DNA of 64,000 bases. Origin: Paludibacter sp. 47-17. Lineage in GTDB: Bacteria > Bacteroidota > Bacteroidia > Bacteroidales > Paludibacteraceae. Numbering within the stretch: the first letter of the stretch is position 1; each line of letters opens with the position of its first letter. Shown in pieces: positions 35,298 through 43,296 of this stretch. The DNA lies in NCBI GenBank assembly GCA_001898935.1, contig MKVT01000013.1, positions 341,913 to 405,912 of the forward strand. Direction: 5' to 3'. The translations under genes and the position numbers were made by a program. The notes under the pieces are model-generated. The model worked only from the letters and a program-made list of their open reading frames with translations, was not told the origin of the DNA and searched no databases.

Positions 35298-35441
35298 TCA
35301 CAGAGCCGCTACCCAAGCGGCTTTTTCATACCTGCCTGCGATACACTTTTCCGTTCCCGTGCCGTACACTTCAAAGAGAATCTCGGCGAGAAAGCAAGCG
35401 TACATGCGGCGGCTGTACCCTTGCAACGGAATTTCATTCAT
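35298..35441 (-). CDS. possible 47-residue protein coupled to the upstream gene
   Basis: An ATG overlaps the stop of the gene at 35434 by sharing its last bases (AATGAATGA) and opens a 47-codon frame reading MNEIPLQGYSRRMYACFLA. The start overlap is like that of a coupled gene. Against it, the terminator of the opposite gene at 35304-35326 lies within its last codons. I do not recognise it. Confidence 0.3.
   Translation of the reverse strand: MNEIPLQGYSRRMYACFLAEILFEVYGTGTEKCIAGRYEKAAWVAAL
35304..35328 (+). terminator. intrinsic terminator of the excisionase/primase operon
   Basis: AGCCGC, a seven-base loop, GCGGCT and a run of T, eight bases past the stop of the helix-turn-helix gene. Confidence 0.8.
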
Positions 35442-35721
35442 TGGGATTAAACGTTTCGTTGGTACGCGGAACGTCTGGCAATTGCTCATCCAACGACCTG
35501 CGAAAACGGACACAGCCTTCCATAAACTGCGGCCAGTCGGGAACCGAAAGTTTCGGGTCATATTTTTCAGGAAGTAAATTCCACAACTGCGGATGAAACC
35601 AACACAAATCATGTCCGCTGCTATCGCGGTGTTTACGAATACCTTGCCGTAATTTTTTGACTTCTTCGACAAGTTCGTCATGGGTCATATTTTTCAAATC
35701 TTCATCCATAATTTCTTGCAT
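35434..35721 (-). CDS. conserved ICE protein of unknown function, 95 residues
   Basis: A 95-residue acidic protein: a helical N-terminus (MTHDELVEEVKKLRQGI), then HDLCWFHPQLWNLLPEK and VPDWPQFMEGCVRFRRSLDEQLP. I know this kind of protein only as a conserved hypothetical of Bacteroidales ICEs; no catalytic motif is evident. The aromatic, ordered middle part argues against a chance reading frame. It is transcribed against the neighbouring operons. The 300-bp gap between it and 36048 holds a short hairpin (35749-35766) and no gene I can support. Confidence 0.75.
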   Translation of the reverse strand: MQEIMDEDLKNMTHDELVEEVKKLRQGIRKHRDSSGHDLCWFHPQLWNLLPEKYDPKLSVPDWPQFMEGCVRFRRSLDEQLPDVPRTNETFNPNE

Positions 35722-36047
35722 TATTGGTTTATACTATAAACAGACAAACACAAACCTTTGTTTGTGCGGTCTTATTTTCAATTACAATTACCGTTCCTTT
35801 CCCACGCTTCCCATTGTCTGTAATGCTGTCGGGATTCGGTATTTGTTATCATTCGGCAAAGGTGCTTACGGGTTCTGAACAGGCAGTAAAGTTCGAGCCT
35901 GCGGTTGCCACAAAAATTCTTCCTCTTTCCCTTCGGGCGAGCGTAATTTTTGCGCAAAACTTGACAACCCTAAACCCTTCACCGTGCTTGCCTATGAAAC
36001 AAAAATGACCGACCCGACCGATGACGCATATAAAAAAAGTCAGCACG

Positions 36048-36305
36048 ATGAAGAACGGTAAACATAACGTGAAACAAAAATTCCCTCGCCTCTCAAATCT
36101 ACATATAATTTGGCGGTGGACGAAGCGGATAGCAGTTGTGGGATTGCTTGTGGCATTGGTTGCGAACTACGGAACAGGCAGTTGCTTGGCAGTTGTAGCA
36201 GGTTTCCTGATTGTCCGTGCATTGATACGGTTAGCGTTTCGGATTATAGTAATGTTGGTTTCCATCGCTTTGTTATTGCTGATTTTGGGTTTAATCATTT
36301 TATAA
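36048..36305 (+). CDS. small membrane protein of the ICE
   Basis: An 85-residue protein with a basic N-terminus (KHNVKQKFPRL) and two or three hydrophobic segments (VVGLLVALVANYG; LAVVAGFLIVRALIRLAF; IIVMLVSIALLLLILGLII). It is followed after 11 bp by a run of closely spaced small genes reading the same way, so it is probably the first gene of this set. An in-frame ATG at 36021 would add nine residues. No family recognised; an inner-membrane location is the only safe inference. Confidence 0.55.
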   Translation: MKNGKHNVKQKFPRLSNLHIIWRWTKRIAVVGLLVALVANYGTGSCLAVVAGFLIVRALIRLAFRIIVMLVSIALLLLILGLIIL

Positions 36306-36316
36306 ATCAAAAGAAT

Positions 36317-36532
36317 ATGAAAGAGTTTGAAGTAAAGACACGCTTCATTTTTGAGGGCGTTTTTAAGGTAAAAGCCGAAACAAGGCAACAGGCAGCCGAA
36401 TACGTACAAAAACATTGCGGGTTGGTTATCGGGGGTGATATTCATTCCACGTTGCCTGATGACGATATAGATTGGGATTTTAATGTACATCCCGAAAAGG
36501 AAATCAAAGGAATTAAGCAAACATCTAAATAA
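36317..36532 (+). CDS. small conserved ICE protein, 71 residues
   Basis: A 71-residue protein reading KTRFIFEGVFKVKAETRQQ, then AAEYVQKHCGLVIGG and DDIDWDFNVHPE. The alternating strands and one helix (AETRQQAAEYVQKH) resemble small beta-alpha proteins annotated as hypothetical in Bacteroidales mobile elements. The ATG at 36317 lies 11 bp after the previous gene; longer readings from non-ATG codons overlap that gene. Function unknown. Confidence 0.65.
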   Translation: MKEFEVKTRFIFEGVFKVKAETRQQAAEYVQKHCGLVIGGDIHSTLPDDDIDWDFNVHPEKEIKGIKQTSK

Positions 36533-36539
36533 TAGCATC

Positions 36540-36860
36540 ATGGAAACAGTAGCAAAATGTATGTACTATTTACCTGCGAATTACAGTAATTGTGCGACCT
36601 GCAAAGTCGGCGGATATTGTCACGGGCAATGTGCGAACTACACACCCGAAGAAACGGAATCCATTACTAAAAACGGTGTTAGCACCACCACCGAAAAGGG
36701 ACAGGAACAGTATGTGAAATGTGTATTAGGTGCATTTCGGGGTAAAGAATATTTCCAATACGACTACCGACACACAGACGGCGAACTGTTTTCAACGGTT
36801 GCCGAAACGTTGGAAAAATGCAGAGAACGGCGGGACGAATGGTTAAACAAAAAAGCATAA
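36540..36860 (+). CDS. DUF3873-like ICE protein
   Basis: A 106-residue protein with a cysteine-rich N-terminus (YSNCATCKVGGYCHGQCANY, residues about 15-34, five Cys and one His), which should bind zinc. A C-terminal part follows with EYFQYDYRHTDGELFSTVA and LEKCRERRDEWLN. The latter phrase is typical of DUF3873 proteins of Bacteroidales ICEs. Function unknown; a nucleic-acid or protein-binding zinc module is plausible. It starts 7 bp after the previous gene and is followed after 4 bp by the next. Confidence 0.7.
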   Translation: METVAKCMYYLPANYSNCATCKVGGYCHGQCANYTPEETESITKNGVSTTTEKGQEQYVKCVLGAFRGKEYFQYDYRHTDGELFSTVAETLEKCRERRDEWLNKKA

Positions 36861-36864
36861 GGAT

Positions 36865-37095
36865 ATGAAAACAAACGAAAGAAATAAAACTACCCGACTT
36901 TATGCCCATACCATTGAATACTGGTGGGAATGGTCGGATTACCAAGCAGAATACGAGGAATACGAGCATCCATTATCGGATTCGGATATAGAGCATATTT
37001 GCAACATGCTTGCGGAAGATTGTGTACAGGGGCAGTTGTGCAGCATTGCCCCCGATGATACGGAAATTTACGGTTGGTGGAAAATTCAAAAGTAA
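36865..37095 (+). CDS. small acidic ICE protein, 76 residues
   Basis: A 76-residue acidic protein with many aromatic residues (TIEYWWEWSDYQAEYEEY), a helix with SDSDIEHICNMLAEDCVQG, and an end reading DTEIYGWWKIQK. Similar short proteins are found as hypotheticals in the same place in Bacteroidales ICEs. No motif of known meaning. It is 4 bp downstream of the DUF3873-like gene and 12 bp before the next gene, so it belongs to the operon of small ICE proteins. Confidence 0.65.
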   Translation: MKTNERNKTTRLYAHTIEYWWEWSDYQAEYEEYEHPLSDSDIEHICNMLAEDCVQGQLCSIAPDDTEIYGWWKIQK

Positions 37096-37107
37096 AACGC
37101 TAAAATC

Positions 37108-37722
37108 ATGGACTACAAAAATCTATCGAAATTTGAAAAGTTGGCAGAATTTCAAACTGCCAACTTTTGGCGGGGCGAACGACATTTTGCTGCCGTTTAC
37201 CTAAAGGCGGTATGGCTCAATGATAAAGCGGTAATGGACGAATACGAGCGGTTTGGCGACCGCCCGTATCAGTTTATCACCAACAAACGGGCGTATGACA
37301 GAGGTTTACTGTTTGGCTTTGACGGCAAGCAACTGGATGAACACGGATGGTTGCAACGTCCCGAATTTTTGGAACAGGAAGAAATTCCGTTTACCGTAAA
37401 GGACAAACCGTATTCCTCAAACTACCTGCAAATTGGGCGAGGTAAAAACGGCAAATGGACGTATTCGGTCAGTTGCTCAACAGGCAATGCAAGCAGTTCA
37501 AGCGGTTTGAGTATTTGGGGTAAAGTGATGGACAGCCGAAAGGATTGTTTAAAAGAGGGTTTAAAAGAAATGTTACTGCATCACCAACTCGCAGCCGAGC
37601 GACTGAAGGATGACACTTGCGGCAATTTCAACGCCAAATTTTCGTGTGAAATCGTTCGGCAAGTGAAAGATATGTTTGATGAACTGACGGGCAGAAAAGC
37701 AGTGCAATTGTCATTCTTTTGA
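37108..37722 (+). CDS. conserved ICE protein of unknown function, 204 residues
   Basis: A 204-residue protein. Its first 70 residues are rich in aromatic residues (ANFWRGERHFAAVYLKAVW), the middle has a glycine/serine-rich strand region (SYSVSCSTGNASSSSGLS, which reads as a loop), and the end is a helix with HHQLAAERLKD followed by VKDMFDELTGRKAVQLSFF. It has no catalytic motif I can name and looks like the conserved hypothetical found upstream of tra genes in Bacteroidales ICEs. It is the last gene of this operon and is followed by a strong hairpin. Confidence 0.7.
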   Translation: MDYKNLSKFEKLAEFQTANFWRGERHFAAVYLKAVWLNDKAVMDEYERFGDRPYQFITNKRAYDRGLLFGFDGKQLDEHGWLQRPEFLEQEEIPFTVKDKPYSSNYLQIGRGKNGKWTYSVSCSTGNASSSSGLSIWGKVMDSRKDCLKEGLKEMLLHHQLAAERLKDDTCGNFNAKFSCEIVRQVKDMFDELTGRKAVQLSFF

Positions 37723-37757
37723 CCTTTAGAATTATTTATATGGGCGAGAAACCGCCC

Positions 37758-37797
37758 GCTACTTTCTTTCTTGACGTGAGCGGAAAAAGAAAGTAGC
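37758..37797. terminator. 12-bp-stem hairpin between small ICE genes and the ATPase cargo
   Basis: GCTACTTTCTTT and its exact complement at 37786-37797 enclose a 16-base loop. It lies between two convergent genes and can serve as a two-way terminator. A shorter GGGCG/CGCCC pair precedes it. Confidence 0.65.
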
Positions 37798-37825
37798 AAA
37801 GAAACCAGTTTAAATCGTTTTTGAA

Positions 37826-39583
37826 TTACTTAAAGATATTCAATATCATCTGCTTAATTGTTCCATTCTCTAATTTTAGGCCTAATGGTTTCGACACATC
37901 TTGTCCCTCTATTAAATGCAAAGAGGTATTGTAAATTATTCCGAGCAGAAAATAAGTTTCAGGGATATGAACTCCAATTGTTTGAGCGAAATGAAGTTTA
38001 TTTTTTGTTCCATTTACTTCTTCAATAAAGATTCGTTTATTTTCTTTGTCCGGGATATTATCGTAAACTAATTTCTCTATTTGTATTCTTACTCCAAAAC
38101 ATATCGCCAGAGGGTCGAAGGTATTATCTTCAAATAAATATCTTCTAATCTCGCGAGATATCTTTTTTAAAAACATTTCGGGCTTAGCCCAATCCATATT
38201 TAAACTAAGTGTTTTAAACTCATTTGTCAAATCGATTTGAGAAATATCTGGATGAAAGTGAAAAAAATAAGCATCAACATTATCCTGAATGCTTGGGTCT
38301 GCTCTCTTATATATCAGTTTAAGTATTTGCTGGTTAGACTTAACGTTGATGTCTTTTATGTAATTGACTTTGATTTTACTATCATTAAAGCAAAAATGAT
38401 TAAAAAACAGAGGGTCTAAATGTGTCAATAAGATGGGAAATATTCTTTTCTTGCATCTTTTCATGTCATCAATGAAAGTGGAAATATAATATTGAAATGT
38501 TATCAAATTTGCGTCATCCATGTAATCGAATATTTCATCAATTATTAAAATGCAATCCTTTTTCTTGAAATTACGTCTTGATTTTAATAACAATGCTATG
38601 AATGTCAAAATGTCTCTTTGTCCATTAGAAATTTCGTGGGCCTTAGGCCAATAAACAATAAGGCTATTTCTTTCTTCTTTAGGTTTTATATCAAATCTAT
38701 CTTTTACAGGATTAAAAGAATCTATAGTTTGAGTATAGTCGTCTTTCTCATCGAGGTAATAGAGATATTTGCAAGCCTTCTTGAAATTTGCACCTAAGTT
38801 ATTTCTTATAGTTAATATTTGCCAAGTCGCTAGAAATAAATCGACATCATTTGTTATTTCCCTGAATCTAAATGAAGCGATAATATCAGAAAGTTTTTGA
38901 TATTCATCTAGTGCTTGAATTGCAGGTAAAACATTTATCCTTATCCAGTTTTTTATATTATCTCCTGTTCCAGTTTGCTGGTTAATCTGTATAATAGTAT
39001 TATTAAGTGTCGTTTGATAATTTCTGAGACTAAATCTTGTGAAATCTATCTCATTTTCGATTCTATGAAATAATGCTCCGCATCCAAAAATATTCGAAAT
39101 ATTATTTAGTATTTTATTCCCATTTGCTCCAAAGGATGTTTTAATAGAGCCAGAAGAATAATTAAAGCCAATCTTTGAAGGAATCGTTGGGACTAATACA
39201 GTTGGGACAATATCAAGTGAAGTTTTAGCAAAAGTCCTTCCTCCAAAAGACTGAACTTTGGACTTTGGCTCTGTTTGATTATTTATGACAAATACATCAA
39301 AATGATCTAATATAGTATTTTGAGTATCATCTGCAATAAGTGTTAACCCTGTACTTAATGTAAGTGAAAGAATAGGTCTGTGTGCTGCTGATTTTTTATG
39401 ATGATTTTTCTCATCCAATTCTATTTTGTTACTCCTTAAAGAATCAAAAGCAACTGCAAATGAACTTTTCCCAAATCCATTAGGTGCTACCAATATATTA
39501 GGTTTATTTGGAACAAGGTCTAACCTAAATAGCTTATTTCTTATTCCTTTTACATTTGTAATTTCAATAGATTGAATTTGCAT
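37826..39583 (-). CDS. SMC/ABC-like AAA ATPase, probable defence cargo
   Basis: A 585-residue ATPase of the RecF/SMC type. N-terminal IQSIEITNVKGIRNKLFRLDL leads to Walker A VAPNGFGKSSF near residue 37. The C-terminal half has a signature-like EISNGQRDILTF near 313, Walker B CILIIDEIFDYMDD near 345 and an H-loop ILLTHLDPLFF near 383. The order NGQRD with the D-loop and H-loop is intact, so ATP binding across a dimer is likely. The last 180 residues contain no known nuclease motif. Such lone ATPases with a unique C-terminus are often phage-defence proteins. It is more AT-rich than the tra genes, has its own promoter and sits between two ICE modules. A GTG at 39607 is possible, but the ATG at 39583 fits the promoter. 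Confidence 0.75.
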   Translation of the reverse strand: MQIQSIEITNVKGIRNKLFRLDLVPNKPNILVAPNGFGKSSFAVAFDSLRSNKIELDEKNHHKKSAAHRPILSLTLSTGLTLIADDTQNTILDHFDVFVINNQTEPKSKVQSFGGRTFAKTSLDIVPTVLVPTIPSKIGFNYSSGSIKTSFGANGNKILNNISNIFGCGALFHRIENEIDFTRFSLRNYQTTLNNTIIQINQQTGTGDNIKNWIRINVLPAIQALDEYQKLSDIIASFRFREITNDVDLFLATWQILTIRNNLGANFKKACKYLYYLDEKDDYTQTIDSFNPVKDRFDIKPKEERNSLIVYWPKAHEISNGQRDILTFIALLLKSRRNFKKKDCILIIDEIFDYMDDANLITFQYYISTFIDDMKRCKKRIFPILLTHLDPLFFNHFCFNDSKIKVNYIKDINVKSNQQILKLIYKRADPSIQDNVDAYFFHFHPDISQIDLTNEFKTLSLNMDWAKPEMFLKKISREIRRYLFEDNTFDPLAICFGVRIQIEKLVYDNIPDKENKRIFIEEVNGTKNKLHFAQTIGVHIPETYFLLGIIYNTSLHLIEGQDVSKPLGLKLENGTIKQMILNIFK

Positions 39584-39617
39584 ATTATATAGTTTAATAA
39601 ATGCCACATTTTGCGTG

Positions 39618-39625
39618 CAAAGCTA
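39618..39625 (-). promoter_or_regulatory. candidate -7 element of the ATPase gene
   Basis: On the minus strand TAGCTTTG matches TAnnTTTG; transcription would start near 39611, about 28 bases before the ATG at 39583. A TTG lies about 22 bases upstream. Confidence 0.45.
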
Positions 39626-39670
39626 CAACTTAATTAATATATAGCGCAATTATCTTCCTGTTATTTAGCA

Positions 39671-39702
39671 GGAAAGCCCCCGACAAATGCCGAGGGCTTT
39701 CC
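39671..39702. terminator. hairpin at the end of the tra operon
   Basis: GGAAAGCCCCCG pairs with CGAGGGCTTTCC over 11 of 12 bases with an 8-base loop. It lies 19 bp past the stop of traQ and probably ends the long minus-strand tra transcript. Confidence 0.6.
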
Positions 39703-39720
39703 AAAACCAAACTCAAAATT

Positions 39721-40152
39721 CTATTTCAGCCCCTCATCCGTCCGCTTACCCGTAAACGTAAGCGTATATTCCATCCGTTTCCCGAAGTTATCTTCAAACA
39801 CAAAATCCAATTGGGCTTGTTCTTCCGCCATGTTGGTATAAATCAGCACAAAATCATCGGAAGCGATGGGCTGAAAGCGGTTCATCGGGATGGATTTTCC
39901 TTTGCTGTCTGTCAGCGTTCCCGTTCCCTCACTTTGGAAGTACCGGAATTTATACGCCGTTCCTTCGTAATGCCCTTCTCGGACAATCGAAAACTCTAAG
40001 GCAACTGTTTCGCCCTTTTGCAGCGACTTCGGAAGCGGCAACGTTTCAACAGAAAATCTGTAATCCTGCTTAATATCCAAATCGTCGCTACAGGCACAGA
40101 CTATTGCCGACAGCAATAGCGTGTATAAAATGGTTGATGCAAATCGTTTCAT
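39721..40152 (-). CDS. traQ: conjugation protein TraQ (DUF3872)
   Basis: A 143-residue lipoprotein with lipobox VCAC (Cys20) and then SDDLDIKQDYRFSVETLPLP, the hallmark of TraQ. The rest is one immunoglobulin-like beta domain (GETVALEFSIVREGHY ... DEGLK). TraQ is the last of the CTnDOT-type tra genes and is thought to sit in the periplasm or outer membrane as part of the mating apparatus. The ATG at 40152 gives the expected signal peptide. In CTnDOT, traP lies between traO and traQ; here traQ follows traO after 10 bp, so traP is absent. Confidence 0.88.
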   Translation of the reverse strand: MKRFASTILYTLLLSAIVCACSDDLDIKQDYRFSVETLPLPKSLQKGETVALEFSIVREGHYEGTAYKFRYFQSEGTGTLTDSKGKSIPMNRFQPIASDDFVLIYTNMAEEQAQLDFVFEDNFGKRMEYTLTFTGKRTDEGLK

Positions 40153-40162
40153 ATTCGTTGTT

Positions 40163-40747
40163 TTAATTGATGATAAACTTAATTCCCACGCCGATTTGCG
40201 TGTTGAACTTTCCGACCGTTGAACCCCACAGTATCCGTTCCCGGACGTTGAACATGAGTGCGGCAAAATCCGTCAGGTAGATTTCCGTTTCGAGCGTCAG
40301 CGCACCGCCGTAGATGAACGCATCAGCGTTTTGGATGGTCGCCCCGTCGGGCAGCAACTTATCGTTCCAGTTGATGGTTTCGTAACCCGCCATGCCCGAC
40401 ACACCGAGCGACAGAAAGAACGTTTTACTACCATCCGACAGAAAGTTCAGGTAGTAGCCACCTTCGCCCGTAATTTGCGCCAACGGCAATCGCAAGTCGT
40501 TGTACAAATACTGCTTTTGCAGGTATTCGCCACCAAATAGCCAGTGATGCCCTTGCTTGGTATAGGACGACATCGCCGCGCCGAAATGGAAGCCAAAACC
40601 GTCGCTTTTGGTATCGAAGTTGAATCCATTGACTGTTCCGCCAGTGAGTTGAATGCCCTTTTGCGAGGGCAAACGGCGTTGTGCCTGCGCTTGGTTTTGA
40701 ACAACCAGGCACAGCATCAACGCAAGTAAAAATGTTACTTTTTTCAT
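40163..40747 (-). CDS. traO: conjugation protein TraO
   Basis: A 194-residue secreted protein with signal peptide (VTFLLALMLCLVVQNQAQA) followed by RRLPSQKGIQLTGGTVNGF and many alternating aromatic strands (FLSLGVSGMAGYETINWN), ending in GVGIKFIIN. This is the beta-barrel-like TraO of Bacteroidales ICEs, an outer-membrane component of the mating pore. It lies one base from traN and 10 bp before traQ, so co-translation is likely. Confidence 0.88.
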   Translation of the reverse strand: MKKVTFLLALMLCLVVQNQAQAQRRLPSQKGIQLTGGTVNGFNFDTKSDGFGFHFGAAMSSYTKQGHHWLFGGEYLQKQYLYNDLRLPLAQITGEGGYYLNFLSDGSKTFFLSLGVSGMAGYETINWNDKLLPDGATIQNADAFIYGGALTLETEIYLTDFAALMFNVRERILWGSTVGKFNTQIGVGIKFIIN

Positions 40748-40748
40748 C

Positions 40749-41669
40749 TTACTTCACTTTTAGTTCGTTAATCACTTCGGCACGTATCAAATCGCTGTTT
40801 TCGATAATGAAGGTCTGATGCCGCCCGCCGTTCTTTTCAAAGAGTTCCACCACCAGTTGCTTGCCGTCGGGAATCGTAAACTTATCCATTGCAAACACGC
40901 TGCGTTCCGAACGTTTACCCAACACCTGCGTTACGTTGTGGTAGGCGCGGACTGGATAAATGACTGTTTCCTGAATGGCAGTACGCTTGGCAACCTTTTT
41001 ATCGACGATTTTCCAACGGATAAAATCAATGTCAAACGGCACGTTCGAGGCGTTCTTAGTTTGCGTATGGAAATACATTAATCCGTTGTGCGTATAAATT
41101 CCTTTCAAAAAATACTGGATACCGAAGCGTTTGCAGCCTATGTGCTTTACCTTACGCTTATCGCTTTGGTAGATGGATTTCATGATAATTTGCACGACTT
41201 TGGGCGATTCGTTACCCAATTCTTTCAGGTAAATTTCTAAAGAATTGTTCGGGCGGTTCACTGCTTCGCCATCGTGCATAAAATCTTTCATTTCGACATT
41301 CAACTTTTCGGGTTCGTCGGCATACCGAACGTTGAAGGCATAAAAACTGCCTTCGTCGGTGATGACTGAAAAGTTGGTTTCCGTTTCAAAGTTTTTCACG
41401 GCGGCTTTTACACGGACAACGTTTTCCGAGCCGTCCGCTTTTCCTGCGATGATGTTGGTTGAACCCAAATCCACATAGCGCACGTTGGCGGGAAAAATAA
41501 TGTGGACGGTTTTATCGAACGTAACTTCTAAGCCATACGGCGGAATCATTCTGTCATACGTGATTTTACGGGTAAACCCGTCGTAGAAGTCGCCCGAAGA
41601 CGGTTTGTTTTGTGCGTTTGCTGTACATGCAATTACCACGAAGGCAATCATTAAAAAATACTGTTTCAT
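40749..41669 (-). CDS. traN: conjugation protein TraN (DUF4138, VirB9-like)
   Basis: A 306-residue secreted protein with signal peptide (MIAFVVIACTANAQNKP) and the TraN start YGLEVTFDKTVHIIFPANVRYVDLGS (key part VTFDKTVHIIFPA). The end contains QLVVELFEKNGGRHQTF. TraN forms the outer part of the type IV secretion core in the way VirB9 does. The ATG at 41669 is preceded within eight bases by a copy of the 13-base ACCACTAAAATCC element. Confidence 0.9.
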   Translation of the reverse strand: MKQYFLMIAFVVIACTANAQNKPSSGDFYDGFTRKITYDRMIPPYGLEVTFDKTVHIIFPANVRYVDLGSTNIIAGKADGSENVVRVKAAVKNFETETNFSVITDEGSFYAFNVRYADEPEKLNVEMKDFMHDGEAVNRPNNSLEIYLKELGNESPKVVQIIMKSIYQSDKRKVKHIGCKRFGIQYFLKGIYTHNGLMYFHTQTKNASNVPFDIDFIRWKIVDKKVAKRTAIQETVIYPVRAYHNVTQVLGKRSERSVFAMDKFTIPDGKQLVVELFEKNGGRHQTFIIENSDLIRAEVINELKVK

Positions 41670-41676
41670 TACTTTT

Positions 41677-41689
41677 GGATTTTAGTGGT
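41677..41689 (-). repeat. 13-base element, copy before traN
   Basis: On the minus strand ACCACTAAAATCC, seven bases before the traN ATG. Identical copies lie before traE (48823), before mobA (51339) and after the DUF6527 gene (62577). Confidence 0.7.
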
Positions 41690-41693
41690 TTAT

Positions 41694-43016
41694 TTATTTT
41701 TCGTTAGGTAACAGAAAAACTCTGTACCCTGCTTTGAGATTGACTTTTACTTCTCTTAATTTTTTGGAAACGAACTGCGAGGTTCCCTGAATCAGTCCAC
41801 GCCCCAAGTCGGCAGCCAACTGCTGACCCGCATCGCTTGTCAGGCTGATGCTCGTTCCGGCACTCGCGCCCATGTTGGCAACAATTTCCTTGGCAGCGTT
41901 GACTTCGGCAGTATTCGGAATGAAAACACCTTGCTGTCCATCGGTATCATACACCATGATTTGCACGGAAATAATCGAACCCTCGTATTCCAATGAATTG
42001 ATAATAACATCAAGCCGTTCGCCTTGGATTTTGCCCATTCCTGTAATCAGGGTATTTCGTGGAATAAGGATATTGCCCGCTTTCATGGGTTCGAGCAAAC
42101 GAAGGCGGACGCTCTGTCCGTTCAAAATCGTTTGTTCATCGTGTACACAAGCGGTAATGGTATTCTTGGCTTCCGCTTGCTTTTCAGCAGTCGCCGTTAA
42201 AAATCCCATATTTCGGGGCTGACTGAACGCCTTTACAATGTCGGCACTACTCATATCCTGTTGTAATGCCGACACCGTGCGTTCCGTTACTTGCGACACG
42301 GGAACCACCTGCGTTTTACCTGATGCGTTGCGCGAATTGGTTTGTCCGGACGAAGCAGGTTGTCCGTTGGCTTCCATTGATTGTCCCTGCATTTGCGGCA
42401 TGTACTTCGCTGCAATTTGGTAAGATTTTTCCATCAACGCCATTTGTTCGTCCACCGAGTTTTTCTTGCTTTCACTTTCAGCCATTTTTGCCTTAATTTC
42501 TTCCAGTTCCTTTACCAAGCGTTCCTTTTCAGGGTCGTCTTTCGGACTTTCGTAGAAATTTCCAAGCGTTCGATTAATGTCCTTATAGGCGGAAACGGAA
42601 GTTTGAATGGACGATGGTCGTTGCTTTTGCGACGTGTAGCCACCCGATTTTTGTGCAGTTGGTTCGTTATCCATTAACACCAAATCGCTTGACGGTTTTT
42701 CTTTTTCACCGCCCAACATGTCGGCAAAATCCTGTAACGAACGCATTTTCTCGTTCTTTTTTTGGTTCATCCTTTCGTCTTCGTAGGCGCTTTCTTTATC
42801 GCCGATAATGCCTTCTTCCTTGGGCATTGGGATATTGGCATTAAAGCCTTGCGTGGCTTCCGTCTTCGCTTTTTCATCCGCCGACGGGGCGAAAATCAGC
42901 CACAGGCAAGCCCCGAAAATCACGACCATCAAAGCGAAGATGGCGTACTTCTTCATCTTCTGCTTTTGTTCGGGCGTAAGCGTTTGCTTACTGTCCGTTT
43001 GATTGTTCTCGCTCAT
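41694..43016 (-). CDS. traM: conjugation protein TraM (VirB10-like)
   Basis: A 440-residue inner-membrane protein: a cytosolic tail (KQTLTPEQKQKMKKYAI), one membrane helix (IFALMVVIFGACLWLIF), a long low-complexity periplasmic linker with coiled-coil segment (LVKELEEIKAKMAESESKK), and a C-terminal domain with GQSVRLRLLEPMKAGNILIP and TLITGMGKIQGERLDV, the fold of the DotG/VirB10 group. TraM bridges inner and outer membranes. It overlaps traL by 29 bp. Confidence 0.9.
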   Translation of the reverse strand: MSENNQTDSKQTLTPEQKQKMKKYAIFALMVVIFGACLWLIFAPSADEKAKTEATQGFNANIPMPKEEGIIGDKESAYEDERMNQKKNEKMRSLQDFADMLGGEKEKPSSDLVLMDNEPTAQKSGGYTSQKQRPSSIQTSVSAYKDINRTLGNFYESPKDDPEKERLVKELEEIKAKMAESESKKNSVDEQMALMEKSYQIAAKYMPQMQGQSMEANGQPASSGQTNSRNASGKTQVVPVSQVTERTVSALQQDMSSADIVKAFSQPRNMGFLTATAEKQAEAKNTITACVHDEQTILNGQSVRLRLLEPMKAGNILIPRNTLITGMGKIQGERLDVIINSLEYEGSIISVQIMVYDTDGQQGVFIPNTAEVNAAKEIVANMGASAGTSISLTSDAGQQLAADLGRGLIQGTSQFVSKKLREVKVNLKAGYRVFLLPNEK

Positions 43017-43284
43017 ACTTTTGCTGTTTTAAATGGTTAATACTGTCGTTGGAATATTGCAGTTCCAATCGTTTCATGTGCTCAATTTCCAAATACTTTT
43101 GCTCTGCATCGCGCTTGCCGATGTTGTAAATGGAACTGACGGTCATGTAAATGGACAGGCTGCCGAAGATGACGCAAAACGCCAAAATGGTTATCAGCCG
43201 CCGTTCAGGCGACATTCCGCCGCATACACGGCGAAGCCCGTCTTCTATCCAATCCCTAAATCTGTTTACTTGTTTCTTTATCAT
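42988..43284 (-). CDS. traL: conjugation protein TraL (DUF3989)
   Basis: A 98-residue protein with one membrane helix (ITILAFCVIFGSLSIYMTV) and a charged coiled tail (YLEIEHMKRLELQYSNDSI). Its size, place between traK and traM and the end overlap with traM match TraL/DUF3989. Small inner-membrane accessory of the ICE secretion channel; precise role unknown. Confidence 0.85.
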   Translation of the reverse strand: MIKKQVNRFRDWIEDGLRRVCGGMSPERRLITILAFCVIFGSLSIYMTVSSIYNIGKRDAEQKYLEIEHMKRLELQYSNDSINHLKQQKYEREQSNGQ

Positions 43285-43296
43285 ACATTGTAAATT

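Noticed and set aside
36110..36316. N-terminal extension of the 71-residue protein at 36317
   Set aside because: The extra residues are the out-of-frame reading of the membrane protein at 36048.
37826..39583. Retron with the ATPase as effector
   Set aside because: No reverse transcriptase and no msr/msd-like RNA region are near.
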